A stretch of DNA of 64,000 nt from Vogesella aquatica. Lineage in GTDB: Bacteria; Pseudomonadota; Gammaproteobacteria; Burkholderiales; Chromobacteriaceae. A model generated the notes under the pieces. It had not been told where the DNA came from. It saw only the letters and a list, made by a program, of their open reading frames with translations, and ran no database searches. Numbering within the stretch: the first letter of the stretch is position 1; the number at the start of each line of letters is the position of its first letter. A program made the position numbers and the translations under genes. The stretch spans positions 16,802 through 80,801 of the forward strand of contig NZ_JAQQLF010000019.1 of the NCBI RefSeq assembly GCF_028548455.1. Reading direction: 5' to 3'. Positions 46,329-55,653 of the stretch are shown here, in pieces.

Positions 46329-46880
46329 ATGCTGATCAACAAAGACGATGCCACGCTGCTGGTGGTGGATGTACAGGAAAAGCTGGTGCCAGCGGTGCAG
46401 GACGCTGTTGGCATGGTGGCGCGCTGCCGCTGGCTGATTGCGGTAGCGATCGATCTGGGGCTACCGGTTGTGTTTTCCGAGCAATACCCGCAAGGCCTGG
46501 GCGAGACTTTGCCCTTGCTGTCGGCACTGGCCCCGCAGGCGGCGGTGGTAGAAAAGCTGCATTTTTCCTGCATGGAAGGGCAGTGCCTGCCTGATAGCCT
46601 GATGTCGCGCCGCCAGGTCATTGTGTGCGGCATGGAAACCCATGTATGCGTGCTGCAAACCGTGATGGGGCTGCTGCAAGAAGGCAAACAGGTATTTGTG
46701 GTGGCGGACGCGGTATCCAGCCGCTCGCTGCTGGACCGCGACTATGGCCTGCAGCGCATGCGTGACGCCGGTGCTGTGCTGGTAACGCGCGAGATGGTGC
46801 TGTTCGAGTGCCTGCGTGTATCCGGTACGCCGTTGTTCAAACAGATGAGCCAGCGTTATCTGGTGGGGGATCAGCCCTGA
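46329..46880 (+). CDS. isochorismatase-like cysteine hydrolase
   Basis: 183-residue amidohydrolase-fold protein. The catalytic triad D14 (VVDVQ), K76 (EKLHFS) and C107 (METHVCV) is complete. This short branch is related to YcaC and nicotinamidase; the substrate is unknown and no siderophore genes are near, so a role in isochorismate metabolism is unlikely. TTGAGGAG precedes ATG 46329. Divergent from the dehydrogenase. Confidence 0.88.
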   Translation: MLINKDDATLLVVDVQEKLVPAVQDAVGMVARCRWLIAVAIDLGLPVVFSEQYPQGLGETLPLLSALAPQAAVVEKLHFSCMEGQCLPDSLMSRRQVIVCGMETHVCVLQTVMGLLQEGKQVFVVADAVSSRSLLDRDYGLQRMRDAGAVLVTREMVLFECLRVSGTPLFKQMSQRYLVGDQP

Positions 46881-46919
46881 GTGGTGCATTGGTGCAGGCG
46901 CCGGGGCCAGAAAAGCAAA

Positions 46920-46946
46920 AGGTTGGCCGCATCGCTGCGGCCAACC
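46920..46946. repeat. inverted pair of the dispersed word
   Basis: AGGTTGGCCGCA (46920-46931), TCGC, then TGCGGCCAACC (46936-46946): an 11-bp perfect stem with four-base loop, 40 bases after the hydrolase stop. No T run follows. Confidence 0.8.
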
Positions 46947-47043
46947 CCTGGCTTGTTGAGATGACGGCTTGGCCGTTCTGGTTCTCCCTCTATCAAACCC
47001 TGGCGCCCCGCCTTGGCGTGGCGCATCAATCCGAAAATGAAGC

Positions 47044-47136
47044 CCCGAATTGGCGCATGGCACCAATTCGGGAAGCTTTTGCACCAAATTTGTGCAAAAT
47101 ATTTCCCTCTCCATGCTTGGTTTATTAAAACCAAGC
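47044..47136. other. cluster of three hairpins in the 46881-47343 gap
   Basis: Three perfect inverted repeats in a row: CCCGAATTGG / CCAATTCGGG (47044-47072), TTTTGCAC / GTGCAAAA (47077-47099) and GCTTGGTTT / AAACCAAGC (47115-47136). The DNA is more AT-rich than its surroundings and no supported gene lies here. The function is unknown: tandem terminators, an untranslated RNA or the remains of a mobile element are all possible. Confidence 0.5.
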
Positions 47137-47290
47137 CCAAAAAACGGGAAACAACACCTGTCGCTCCAAAGAGCACGGTATGTTAAGCAAACCATGTGCC
47201 AGCTTTATTTTTTGATAAAAAAGCATGAAGAGTCCTGTCGGCGTAGGCACTACGCTGGCAGGCCGTGTGCCGGTGCATGCTTGGCAAAGA

Positions 47291-47318
47291 AAATGCCAGT
47301 CAGCGCGGGCTGACTGGC
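47291..47318 (-). terminator. terminator of the leftward nudix-thiE unit
   Basis: Perfect 10-bp stem GCCAGTCAGC / GCTGACTGGC (47295-47304, 47309-47318). Leftward it ends in ATTTTCTTT. Confidence 0.8.
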
Positions 47319-47343
47319 AGTCTGGTGTGGTCTGGGTGCGGGC

Positions 47344-47775
47344 TTACTGGCTTTTGAAACGCACGCGGTAGCTGTGGTCGCTGTATTTCAGGTCCAGCAG
47401 CCAGTCGCCGCTGCCGCTGATGCAGACCGGCAGCGTTACCTTGGCCTGCCACTGTGACTGGCCATCGATAAAACGATAGCGGTTAAAGCCCATATCCATT
47501 TTTTCCATGGAAAACTCGGCAGCCGGTGCAGTGCCGCCTTGTTTGCTCAGGCTGATCAGGAATGGCTGGCTGTGGCGTGGTGTGCGGTCAAAGCGCAGCA
47601 CACTGCCATCGGGCAAGGTGCAGCCCTGCTGCAGGTTGCTGCAGCTCACGTCCTGGCGCTGCAGCTCGCTGCCTTTGTTTTGCAGGTACCAGTAGATCAG
47701 CCCGGCTTTGAGCACGGCAAAGCAGATCAGGGCAATGCCGACAAACAGCCATTGCTGGCGGCTGAGCTTTTTCAT
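47344..47775 (-). CDS. membrane-anchored protein, unknown
   Basis: 143-residue protein with one N-terminal transmembrane helix (about 9-30) and an extracytoplasmic beta-rich domain. It contains three cysteines (CSNLQQGC and VCISGSG) and ends SYRVRFKSQ. The start overlaps the stop of the Nudix-ThiE gene (ATGA), so it is coupled to it. The small single-anchor beta domain recalls cytochrome-oxidase or copper-assembly accessory proteins, but no family motif is visible. Confidence 0.7.
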   Translation of the reverse strand: MKKLSRQQWLFVGIALICFAVLKAGLIYWYLQNKGSELQRQDVSCSNLQQGCTLPDGSVLRFDRTPRHSQPFLISLSKQGGTAPAAEFSMEKMDMGFNRYRFIDGQSQWQAKVTLPVCISGSGDWLLDLKYSDHSYRVRFKSQ

Positions 47776-48713
47776 TGCCAGGCCCCCCGCATTTGCGCCA
47801 CGCCATGCGCGCCTGCTTGTCTGGCTGCATCAAGGTTGGCCGTACGCAGCCCGCCCAGCGCAAACACCGGCAGCGGTGCCGCCGGCGCCAGGCAGGCGGC
47901 CAGCCCGTCCCAGCCCAGCGCTGCCTGGCCGGGGTGGCTGGCGGTGGCTTGCACGTGGCCCAGCAGCGCGTAATCCAGCCCCAGCGCGGCAGCACGGTCC
48001 AGCTCGGTGCGGCTGTGGCAGGACGCGCCGACCCAGGCGAAGTGCGGGCGCGCCTCGCAAGCGGCCAGACGCTGGCTATTGAGCTGTACGCCATCCACTG
48101 GCCAGCCTTTCAGCCAGGCCGGGTCAGCGTTGACGATGAGCTTGCCGCCACGCGGGTGGATGATTTCGCTGATCTCGCCCACCAGTGCGGCCAACTGTTC
48201 GCGGTTTTTTTGCGGTTCGCGCACGATGACCCACGGCGCGTCCTGGTGCTGGGCCAGCTTGTCCAGCAGCGCATCGCGCCCGGTTTCGGCAATGCAGGTG
48301 AGGTTCAGTACGTCCGGCAGCTGCAGCGAGCGCAGGATGGGGTCGTTGGCCGGCAGCATGGGTTTTACCGACAAATGGCCGGGCTGCTGCCAGGCAAAGG
48401 CCTGGCCTTCGTGCGGCTGCGGTTCGCCTTGCCACGCCCAGATGCGGTAGAACAGCAGCTCGACTGACGCGTGTTCGTAATGGTGTACGCGGCGCAGCCA
48501 CGGTGTGGCGTGGGTAACGGTGATGCCCATTTCTTCCTGGAACTCGCGAACCAGCGCGGCCAGCGGTGTTTCGCCGGCCTCTACCTTGCCGCCGGGGAAT
48601 TCCCAGTAGCCGGGGTAGGGTTTGCCGGCCGGGCGGCTGCCCAGCATGAACTGGCCGTCAGGGCGCATCAGCGCACCGGCGACCACGGGAATGGTTTGCT
48701 TGTGTTCAGGCAT
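47772..48713 (-). CDS. Nudix hydrolase fused to ThiE-like domain
   Basis: 313-residue fusion. Residues 1-~130 are a MutT-type Nudix domain with the box GGKVEAGETPLAALVREF then QEEMG, the form that clears 8-oxo-dGTP. Residues ~135-313 are a thiamine-phosphate-synthase-like barrel (IVREPQKNREQLAAL, LIVNADPAW, GVQLNS, GASCHS, YALLGHV, FALGGL). The fusion is common in proteobacteria; the ThiE half keeps the barrel pattern but whether it makes thiamine phosphate is unproven. The binding site before ATG 48713 is weak. Confidence 0.88.
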   Translation of the reverse strand: MPEHKQTIPVVAGALMRPDGQFMLGSRPAGKPYPGYWEFPGGKVEAGETPLAALVREFQEEMGITVTHATPWLRRVHHYEHASVELLFYRIWAWQGEPQPHEGQAFAWQQPGHLSVKPMLPANDPILRSLQLPDVLNLTCIAETGRDALLDKLAQHQDAPWVIVREPQKNREQLAALVGEISEIIHPRGGKLIVNADPAWLKGWPVDGVQLNSQRLAACEARPHFAWVGASCHSRTELDRAAALGLDYALLGHVQATASHPGQAALGWDGLAACLAPAAPLPVFALGGLRTANLDAARQAGAHGVAQMRGAWQ

Positions 48714-48751
48714 GGTTGACTCGGTAGGCCGCAGTGCGGCCGGTATCAGGG

Positions 48752-49630
48752 TTAGCGGCCGACTTCGGCTACGCGTTCGGCCGGCTCGCGCCCGGCCCAG
48801 TCGCAGGCAAACTGCCAGGCTACGCGGCCGGAGCGGCTGCCGCGCAGCTGGCTCCATTGCAGCGCGGCGCGTTCGGCTTCTGCGTCCAGCGGCAGGCTGA
48901 AATGGGCCAGCCAGCCGCGCACTGCCGCCAGGTAGGCGTGCTGGTCGAAGGGGTAGAACGATAGCCACAGGCCAAAGCGGTCGGATAACGATACTTTTTC
49001 TTCGGTGGTTTCGCCGGGGTGAATTTCGCCATCCTTTACCCAGCCTTCGCGGTTTTCGCTGGCGCGCTCCGGCATCAGGTGGCGGCGGTTGGAGGTGGCG
49101 TACACCAGCAGGTTGGCCGCGCGCTGCGCCAGGCCGCCATCCAGTGCCGATTTCAGCGCCTTGTAGCTGTCTTCGCCCTCTTCAAACGACAGATCGTCGC
49201 AGAACAGGATGAAGTGCTCCGGCCGCGTGGCCACCAGCGCCACGATCTGGCCCAGGTCGGGCAGGTGGGTTTTATCGACCTCGATGACACGCAGCCCCTG
49301 TGCCGCATACTGCGCCAGCAGCGCCTTGATCAGCGACGACTTGCCGGTGCCGCGCGCGCCGGTAAGCAGTACGTTATTGGCCGGGCGGCCCGCCAGAAAC
49401 TGCTCGGTATTGCGCACGATCAGCGCTTTCTGGCGCTCGATGTCGGTCAGGTCGGCCAGGCGTACGGTATGCGGCGCGTGGATGGCTTCCAGCCAGCCGC
49501 TGAGGCCGGCGCGGCACCAGCGGAAGGCCGGTGCGCTCCAGTCCGGCTCGGGAATGGCCGGCGGTAGCAGCGGCTCCAGGCGGGCCATCAGTGCTTCGGC
49601 GCGGGTAAGAAAAGCGTCCAGTTTGTCCAT
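48752..49630 (-). CDS. DUF815 AAA-type ATPase
   Basis: 292-residue P-loop ATPase. Walker A GARGTGKSS (91-99), Walker B ILFCDDLSFE, sensor-like YATSNRRHLMPE and RFGLWLSFYPFD are the DUF815 signature. The function is unknown; such ATPases resemble DnaC/IstB-like loaders. GGAG precedes ATG 49630. It is in a leftward run with GNAT, HAD and hda genes. Confidence 0.88.
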   Translation of the reverse strand: MDKLDAFLTRAEALMARLEPLLPPAIPEPDWSAPAFRWCRAGLSGWLEAIHAPHTVRLADLTDIERQKALIVRNTEQFLAGRPANNVLLTGARGTGKSSLIKALLAQYAAQGLRVIEVDKTHLPDLGQIVALVATRPEHFILFCDDLSFEEGEDSYKALKSALDGGLAQRAANLLVYATSNRRHLMPERASENREGWVKDGEIHPGETTEEKVSLSDRFGLWLSFYPFDQHAYLAAVRGWLAHFSLPLDAEAERAALQWSQLRGSRSGRVAWQFACDWAGREPAERVAEVGR

Positions 49631-49642
49631 TGCAGCTCCGGT

Positions 49643-50161
49643 TCAGGCGACGAGCGGTTTTTCCAGCATTTCCAGATCCAGCGTGGCGTCCCGCGGTTGG
49701 CCAACGCCAGCGTCCAGTGGGTAAGCCTGGCGTTCGCCGGTGGGCAGGTAGCCGCGGCGCAGGTAGTAGGCGCGCAGCTCGGGGCGGCCGGCCAGCACGC
49801 TCATGCGCGCCCGCGGCAGCCGGTAGTGGCTGGCCAGCGTGGCTTCGGCGTGCGCCAGCATGGTTTTGCCGATGCCGCCGGCCTGACAGGCAGGGTCTAC
49901 TGCCAGCATACCGATATAGCCGTAGCCGCTGGCCGGCTCGATGTGCACGCAAGCTACCAGCTGCCCAGCTTGCCAGCCCAGCAGTACTTGTCCGGGCGCA
50001 GCCAGCACGGTGGCCAGTTGCGCCTCGCTAGTGCGTGCACCGCGAATCAGTGCCGACTCGTGCGTCCAGCCGGCCTGGCCATCGCCGGGGCGGTAGGCCA
50101 GGTTGACCAGGCGGCACAGCGCGGGCAGGTCAGCGGCGGTAGCCGTGGTGAGCTGCAGCAT
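49643..50161 (-). CDS. GNAT family N-acetyltransferase
   Basis: 172-residue acetyltransferase: IGMLAVDPACQAGGIGKTML holds a CoA loop with GGIG, and ELRAYYLRRGYLPTGE the closing helix. The substrate is unknown. ATG 50161 lies three bases after the stop of the HAD gene, so the genes are coupled. Confidence 0.82.
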   Translation of the reverse strand: MLQLTTATAADLPALCRLVNLAYRPGDGQAGWTHESALIRGARTSEAQLATVLAAPGQVLLGWQAGQLVACVHIEPASGYGYIGMLAVDPACQAGGIGKTMLAHAEATLASHYRLPRARMSVLAGRPELRAYYLRRGYLPTGERQAYPLDAGVGQPRDATLDLEMLEKPLVA

Positions 50162-50164
50162 GGC

Positions 50165-50833
50165 CTAGTCGCGCAGCGTGATGCTGGGCCAGCCTTGCTC
50201 GCGTGCGTGCGCCAGCAGCGTGTCGTCGGCGTCTACCGCTACCGGGTGGGTCACGATGGACATCAGCGGCAGGTCGTTACGCGAGTCGCTATAGAAATAG
50301 CTCTTGTCGTAGCTTTGCAGCGTTTCGCCGCGTGCGGCCAACCATTCGTTCAGGCGGGTGATCTTGCCGGCCTGGAAGCTGGGTACACCGGTGGGTTTGC
50401 CGGTGTAGTTGCCGGCTGCGTCCTCTTCCAGCTCTACCGCAATCAGGTGCGCCACGCCCAGCTCGCGGGCGATGGGGGCGGTAATGAAGCGGTTGGTGGC
50501 GGTGATGATCATCACCACGTCGCCGGCTGCCTGGTGGGCGGCTACCAGCTCGCGCGCCTTTTGCGGAATGATGGGCAGGATGTGCGCCTGCATGTACTGC
50601 GCGTGCAGGGTGTCCAGTTCGCTGCGGCTGAAGCGCGCCAGCGGCGCCAGCTGGAAGTCCAGAAATTCGTAGATATCCAGCGTGCCGGCTTTGTACTGCT
50701 CGTAGAAGTAGTCGTTCTGGCGGGCGTGGTGCTCCGGGTCCAGGATGCCGCGTTTGATCAGGAACTTGGGCCACTCGGTGTCGGAATCACCGGCAATCAG
50801 GGTGTTGTCGAGGTCAAACAGGGCAAGGTTCAT
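50165..50833 (-). CDS. HAD-IB family phosphatase (SerB-like)
   Basis: 222-residue HAD hydrolase: motif I FDLDNT (nucleophile D7, acid D9), motif II TATN, motif III lysine around GKITRL and motif IV DSRNDLPLM. HAD-IB members dephosphorylate phosphoserine or similar small substrates; this branch is often annotated as histidinol-phosphatase-like or as a hydrolase of unknown substrate. It begins one base past the hda stop (reading leftward), so the two are probably coupled. Confidence 0.85.
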   Translation of the reverse strand: MNLALFDLDNTLIAGDSDTEWPKFLIKRGILDPEHHARQNDYFYEQYKAGTLDIYEFLDFQLAPLARFSRSELDTLHAQYMQAHILPIIPQKARELVAAHQAAGDVVMIITATNRFITAPIARELGVAHLIAVELEEDAAGNYTGKPTGVPSFQAGKITRLNEWLAARGETLQSYDKSYFYSDSRNDLPLMSIVTHPVAVDADDTLLAHAREQGWPSITLRD

Positions 50834-50834
50834 G

Positions 50835-51512
50835 TCAGGTTCCGGGGTTGGCGGTTTGCAATACGTTTTTCACCAGCGGCACAGTGATGGGCCGGCGCAT
50901 GGCTAGCGAGTAGCGGTCCAGTGTATCCAGCATGGTAATCAGGCTGGACAGGTCGCGCCGCCAGTGGGTGAGCAGGTAGCGGAAAACATCGTCGCCAATG
51001 GCCAGCTGGCGGCTGGCGGCGTGGTGGCGCAGGGCGGCCAGCTTGTCGTTGTCCGACAGGGCTTTTACCTCGAACACCAGGCCCCAGCCCAGGCGGGTGC
51101 GCAGGTCGTCGCGCACCGGGGCCTGCATTGGCGGCTGGCGGCCGGCCATCAGCAGGCGGCCTTCACCGCTTTCCTTCAGCGAGTTGTAGATGGAGAACAG
51201 CATGATCTGGTCGTCCGGTGGCAGGTCGTCCACGTGGTCGACGGCGATGAAGCTGGCCTCGCGCGCAAAGTCGGGTAGTTGTTCGTGCTGGGCGTCCAGG
51301 TAGATGGAGGCGCGGCCCATGCGCTCGGCGTGGGCGATCCAGGCCTGCAGCAGGTGGGTTTTACCGCACCCCGGCTCGCCCCACAGGTACACGAAGCGCT
51401 CGCCTTCTTCGTGGGTGAGCGCTGCGATGATTTCGCGGTTGCGCTGCGCCAGAAAATTATCGAAGGCGGGGAGCGGGGTGGGGCTGAGGTCTAGAACAAG
51501 CTGATCCAACAT
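50835..51512 (-). CDS. hda: DnaA regulatory inactivator Hda
   Basis: 225-residue AAA+ protein that, bound to the beta clamp, stimulates ATP hydrolysis on DnaA after initiation. The N-terminal clamp-binding peptide QLVLDL (4-9), Walker A GEPGCGKTH (45-53) and a DnaA-like AAA+ domain are visible, without the DnaA DNA-binding domain. ATG 51512 places the clamp motif at the start as usual; a TTG four codons upstream is possible. Confidence 0.93.
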   Translation of the reverse strand: MLDQLVLDLSPTPLPAFDNFLAQRNREIIAALTHEEGERFVYLWGEPGCGKTHLLQAWIAHAERMGRASIYLDAQHEQLPDFAREASFIAVDHVDDLPPDDQIMLFSIYNSLKESGEGRLLMAGRQPPMQAPVRDDLRTRLGWGLVFEVKALSDNDKLAALRHHAASRQLAIGDDVFRYLLTHWRRDLSSLITMLDTLDRYSLAMRRPITVPLVKNVLQTANPGT

Positions 51513-51530
51513 GGGGGCGGTCAAAAAGAG

Positions 51531-52607
51531 TCAGGGGTCGATTTTACGCTGATAAAAGCCACTATTGAAATAATGTCTGACCAGATGGCGCATCAGAATC
51601 ACGCTAATGGCAGAAAGCGGCAGGGCCAGCAGGATGCCGACAAAGCCCATCAGCTCGCCAAACGCCATCAGGGCAAAGATCACGGTCATGGGCGACAGGC
51701 CGATGCGCTCGCCCACCAGATAGGGCGTCACCAGAAAGCTTTCCAGCATTTGCCCCACCATGAACACCCCCCACACCATCAGGATGCCGCTGGCGCTGTC
51801 GTACTGCAGCACGGCGGCCAGGGTCGCCAGCAGCAGGCCCAGGAAGGCGCCCAGATAAGGGATGAACACCAGCAGGCCGGCAATAATGCCGATGGCCAGG
51901 CCGGAATCCAGCCCCACCAGCCACAGGCCGCCGCCATAAATGGCCGCCATGATCAGCATCACCGACAGCTGGCCGCGCAGGAACTGCCCCAGCATGCTGT
52001 CTACTTCACGCGCGATGCGACCAACTTCGGCCTCCCAGCGCCGCGGTATCAGGCTGGCGATGCGCGCCACCATATCGTCCCAGCCGTGCAGGAAGTAATA
52101 CAAAAGGATGGGCAGCAGGCTGAGGTTGGCCAGGCTCGATAGCAGCAGTGCGCCGCCATGGGTGAGCTGCGGCGCCACGCGGGTAATGGTCTGGCGCACA
52201 TTGCCGGCGTTCTGGCTCAGCACATTGCGCCAGCTGTCACTGTCTATGCTCAGGCTGGTGCCCAGCCAGGCGTTGATGCGCGGCAGTGCCTGGTGTTGCA
52301 CAAAATCCACCAGTACCGGCAGCCGGGCTGCCAGCGCTTGTGCCTGCGAAACCAGCATGGGCACCACGATCAGGATCAGCCCGAGTATGGCAATAAACCC
52401 GCCCACCATCACCAGCAGCAGCGAACCGGTGCGCGACAGGCCTTTTTCCTGCAGCCGGTCTACGGCCGGGTCCAGGATGTAAGCCAGAATCGCCGCGGTG
52501 ACAAAAGGCGCCAGTACGCCGGCCAGCCTGCCAGCCAACCATAGCAAGGCTGCCAGTGCGATAGCGATAATCAACCACGGAAGATAAACAGAGCGGGAGC
52601 GTTCCAT
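51531..52607 (-). CDS. AI-2E family transporter (PerM-like permease)
   Basis: 358-residue inner-membrane protein with about eight helices and a large loop in the first half. Family signatures: [16 protein letters not shown] near the start, [16 protein letters not shown] and [16 protein letters not shown]. Substrates in the family vary (autoinducer, ions), so none is assigned. ATG 52607 begins [11 protein letters not shown]. It is followed by hda, the common perM-hda order, and is divergent from purM with 92 bases between the starts. Confidence 0.9.
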   Translation of the reverse strand: MERSRSVYLPWLIIAIALAALLWLAGRLAGVLAPFVTAAILAYILDPAVDRLQEKGLSRTGSLLLVMVGGFIAILGLILIVVPMLVSQAQALAARLPVLVDFVQHQALPRINAWLGTSLSIDSDSWRNVLSQNAGNVRQTITRVAPQLTHGGALLLSSLANLSLLPILLYYFLHGWDDMVARIASLIPRRWEAEVGRIAREVDSMLGQFLRGQLSVMLIMAAIYGGGLWLVGLDSGLAIGIIAGLLVFIPYLGAFLGLLLATLAAVLQYDSASGILMVWGVFMVGQMLESFLVTPYLVGERIGLSPMTVIFALMAFGELMGFVGILLALPLSAISVILMRHLVRHYFNSGFYQRKIDP

Positions 52608-52699
52608 TGTCTTTTCAGTTAAAATACAGCCGCTTTGGGCCAAGAGCCCAGGGCGCTCAAAGCAGCAAAACGATCACGTTAGCAGAAAGCGAGTTTACC

Positions 52700-53737
52700 T
52701 TGAACACCACGTCCCTCAGTTACCGTGATGCCGGCGTCGATATCGATGCCGGCGACGCGCTCGTCGAAAACATCAAGCCGTTTGCCAAACGCACCATGCG
52801 TCCGGAAGTCCTCGGTGGCCTCGGCGGTTTCGGCGCACTGGTGGAAATTTCCAAAAAATACCAAGAGCCGGTACTGGTTTCCGGTACTGACGGCGTCGGT
52901 ACCAAGTTGAAGCTCGCCTTTGACTGGAACAAGCATGATACCGTCGGCATCGACCTGGTGGCCATGAGTGTCAACGACATTCTGGTACAAGGCGCCGAAC
53001 CTTTGTTCTTCCTGGATTACTTTGCCTGCGGCAAGCTGGATGTACCGCAAGCAACCGACGTAATCAAGGGCATCGCCGAAGGCTGCGAGCAAGCAGGCTG
53101 CGCACTGATCGGTGGTGAAACCGCCGAAATGCCGGGCATGTACCCGGTAGGCGAATACGACCTGGCCGGCTTTGCCGTTGGCGTGGTTGAAAAGAGCAAG
53201 GTCATCACCGGCCGCGACATCAAGCCGGGCGATGTGGTACTGGGCCTGAAATCCAACGGTGTGCACTCCAATGGTTACAGCCTAGTGCGCAAGATCATCG
53301 AGCGCGCCCAGCCAGAGCTGGATGCTGCCTTTGACGGCGACAAAACCCTGCGTGAGGCCGTTATTGCCCCGACCCGCATCTACGTGAAGCCCCTTCTGGC
53401 GCTGATGGAGAAGCTGACGGTAAAAGGCATGGCGCACATCACCGGTGGCGGCATTACCGAAAACACCCCGCGCGTGCTGCCGGCCAACACCGTGGCGCAG
53501 ATCGACGCTGGCAGCTGGGCCATGCCCAAGCTGTTCCAGTGGCTGCAGGCCGAAGGCAATGTGGATGCGCAGGAAATGTACCGCACCTTCAACTGTGGCA
53601 TCGGCATGGTGGTGATCGTGGATGCTGCGGATGCTGACGCGGCAGCGGCGTTCCTGGCCGAGCAGGGCGAAACCGTATCGCGCATCGGCGTGATCCGTGC
53701 CCGTAACGGCGACGAGCACCAGACCCAGGTAGCCTGA
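52700..53737 (+). CDS. purM: phosphoribosylformylglycinamidine cyclo-ligase
   Basis: Forms the AIR imidazole ring in purine synthesis. The 345-residue protein has [42 protein letters not shown], the ATP-binding [11 protein letters not shown], and [16 protein letters not shown]. Start is TTG 52700 (giving [12 protein letters not shown]), because the frame further upstream overlaps the permease promoter region and looks non-coding; the divergent perM-purM layout is frequent in beta- and gammaproteobacteria. Confidence 0.95.
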   Translation: MNTTSLSYRDAGVDIDAGDALVENIKPFAKRTMRPEVLGGLGGFGALVEISKKYQEPVLVSGTDGVGTKLKLAFDWNKHDTVGIDLVAMSVNDILVQGAEPLFFLDYFACGKLDVPQATDVIKGIAEGCEQAGCALIGGETAEMPGMYPVGEYDLAGFAVGVVEKSKVITGRDIKPGDVVLGLKSNGVHSNGYSLVRKIIERAQPELDAAFDGDKTLREAVIAPTRIYVKPLLALMEKLTVKGMAHITGGGITENTPRVLPANTVAQIDAGSWAMPKLFQWLQAEGNVDAQEMYRTFNCGIGMVVIVDAADADAAAAFLAEQGETVSRIGVIRARNGDEHQTQVA

Positions 53738-53790
53738 GCCCTGTCTGGCTGACGCAAGGCGCCGCCGGCAGTGCTGGCGGCGTTTCTGTT

Positions 53791-53802
53791 TGCGGCCAAC
53801 CT
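53791..53802 (-). repeat. intergenic copy of the dispersed word
   Basis: TGCGGCCAACCT, exact reverse copy, between purM and purN, followed by TTCTG. Confidence 0.8.
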
Positions 53803-53836
53803 TTCTGCTGTTGCACAACCGTTTTTGACTGCCGAC

Positions 53837-54475
53837 ATGAAAAACATCGTCATCCTGATTTCCGGCCGTGGCTCCAATATGCAAGCCATTGTCGATGCGC
53901 AGATCGCCGGCGCGCGTATTGCCGCGGTAATTGCCAACCGCCCCGATGCTGCCGGCCTGGCCTGGGCCGCCGAGCGTGGCATTGCCACCGTGGGCCTGGA
54001 CCACAAGCAGTTTGCCAGCCGTGAAGCGTTTGACGAGCGCCTGGCCAGTGAAATCGACGCTTTCGCCCCCGATCTGGTGGTGCTGGCCGGCTTCATGCGT
54101 ATCCTGACGCCCGCGTTTACCGCCCGCTACGAAGGCCGCATGCTGAATATCCACCCCTCGCTGCTGCCGTCGTTCCCTGGCCTGCATACCCACCAGCGTG
54201 CTATCGACATGGGCTGCAAAGTGGCCGGCTGCACCGTGCATTTCGTTACTGCCGAGCTGGATCATGGCCCGATCGTGGCGCAGGGCGTGGTACCGGTGCT
54301 GGATGACGATACCGAGGCGGCGCTGGCTAACCGTGTGCTGGCGCTGGAGCACCAGCTGTACCCGCAAGCCGTGCGCCAGTTTGTGGCCGGCGAGCTGCAA
54401 GTAAACGGCAGCCGTGTCAGCGGCGTGGCCGCCAGCCAGGCCGACGCCAGCCTGATGGTGCCGGCGCCGCGTTGA
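53837..54475 (+). CDS. purN: phosphoribosylglycinamide formyltransferase
   Basis: Third purine step, using 10-formyl-THF. 212 residues: VILISGRGSNMQAI phosphate loop, LVVLAGFMRILT, NIHPSLLPSFPG (catalytic N and H), and the catalytic aspartate in AELDHGPIV. ATG 53837 opens MKNIVIL; no strong binding site. Follows purM by 99 bases. Confidence 0.95.
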   Translation: MKNIVILISGRGSNMQAIVDAQIAGARIAAVIANRPDAAGLAWAAERGIATVGLDHKQFASREAFDERLASEIDAFAPDLVVLAGFMRILTPAFTARYEGRMLNIHPSLLPSFPGLHTHQRAIDMGCKVAGCTVHFVTAELDHGPIVAQGVVPVLDDDTEAALANRVLALEHQLYPQAVRQFVAGELQVNGSRVSGVAASQADASLMVPAPR

Positions 54476-55653
54476 CGCGCTGGCGTAAACCGGCTGCCAG
54501 CCTGATGGCGGTGGCCTTTATCCTGTCCCTGCTGGCGCATATTCTGGCGCTGGGCAGCGGGCTGGTGTCGTTTGATAGCATCGATATGCCGGAAGACCCG
54601 GCGCTACGCCAGCTCAGCGCCACGCTGCAAGACATGCAGCTGGATATACCCAAGCCGCCTGCATTGAGCGCCCCCCGCATCCCCGGTACGCTGGGTGTGC
54701 CGCGTGGCGAGGCGTCGCAGCCGGTGGCCGACAAGCCCAAGCCGAAGCACAAGAAAGCAGCGGCCAGCCCGGCCAAGACCAAGCCACGGCACGCCGCCAG
54801 TGCCGTAGCCGCCGTGCCGCCAGTGCCAGAGCAGCAGGTAGCGCAGGCAGAGGCTAGCGTACCCATGGCCAAAGCGGCCAACGTGGCCAAGCCTGCCGCC
54901 AGTGCACCGCTGGCTGAAGTGGCCAGCAAGCCGGCTGACAAGGCCGATGCGGACAACGAAAAAGTGGTGAAGCCCGACGAGCGCATTACCCGCTTCCCGG
55001 CTGCGGCGCGCATGCAGTATGGCTTATATCTGTCTGGTGTCTTGCTGGGCAGTGGCGAGATGCGTTGGCAACGCAACGGCGGCAACTATAGTTTGATCAC
55101 CGATGTCACGCCGGTGGTGGGCCCCAAGCTGCGTTACGAAACCGTGGGCAGCATCACGCCGCAGGGGTTGAGGCCGGAAAATTTCAAGGCCACGCGCAAC
55201 GGCGAGCCACGCGAGTACGCCCGCTTTGACTGGGCCGCCGCCACGCTGGCTTATGGCGACAAGGAACACAAGACCGAGCCGCTGCAACGCGGTGCCCAGG
55301 ACTGGCTCAGCCTGGGGGTGCAGCTGGCGCTGCACGGCAAGAAACTGAGCGACGCGCCTATCCAGATCACAACGGGTAAAAAGGTTTACCGCATGGCGCT
55401 GCGGCCGGAAGGGGAAACCGACTTTGACACGGGGGCAGGTGCTATCCGTGCCGTAGTGGTCCGGGTGCGGGACGAGGGGGAGCTGACAGAGTTCTGGCTG
55501 GCCCCGGACTTCGCCAATATTCCGGTACGTATCCTGCGCGCAGACAAAGACAAGCGTATCGAGCTGCGTGCGAATCTGATTGAACTAGATGGCGACACTG
55601 TGTGGAAACAGCCGCCACGACAACCGAGACAACAAAATGAAAGTAAACGTTAG
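54472..55653 (+). CDS. DUF3108 domain-containing protein
   Basis: 393-residue envelope protein. One N-terminal membrane anchor (about 9-30) is followed by a long Pro/Ala/Lys-rich linker (about 55-180, with PKPKHKKAAASPAKTKPR) and a C-terminal DUF3108 beta domain (about 185-380: YGLYLSGVLLGSGEMRW, EFWLAPDFANIPVRIL). The layout recalls TonB-like spanning linkers. Start is TTG 54472, overlapping the purN stop (TTGA). Its end overlaps the methyltransferase start. In other betaproteobacteria DUF3108 genes also follow purN. Confidence 0.85.
   Translation: MTRWRKPAASLMAVAFILSLLAHILALGSGLVSFDSIDMPEDPALRQLSATLQDMQLDIPKPPALSAPRIPGTLGVPRGEASQPVADKPKPKHKKAAASPAKTKPRHAASAVAAVPPVPEQQVAQAEASVPMAKAANVAKPAASAPLAEVASKPADKADADNEKVVKPDERITRFPAAARMQYGLYLSGVLLGSGEMRWQRNGGNYSLITDVTPVVGPKLRYETVGSITPQGLRPENFKATRNGEPREYARFDWAAATLAYGDKEHKTEPLQRGAQDWLSLGVQLALHGKKLSDAPIQITTGKKVYRMALRPEGETDFDTGAGAIRAVVVRVRDEGELTEFWLAPDFANIPVRILRADKDKRIELRANLIELDGDTVWKQPPRQPRQQNESKR

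Noticed and set aside
46920..46946. Repeated word as a REP element or IS end
   Set aside because: Most copies are single, lie in coding frames of intact genes and have no flanking conserved DNA or target duplication.
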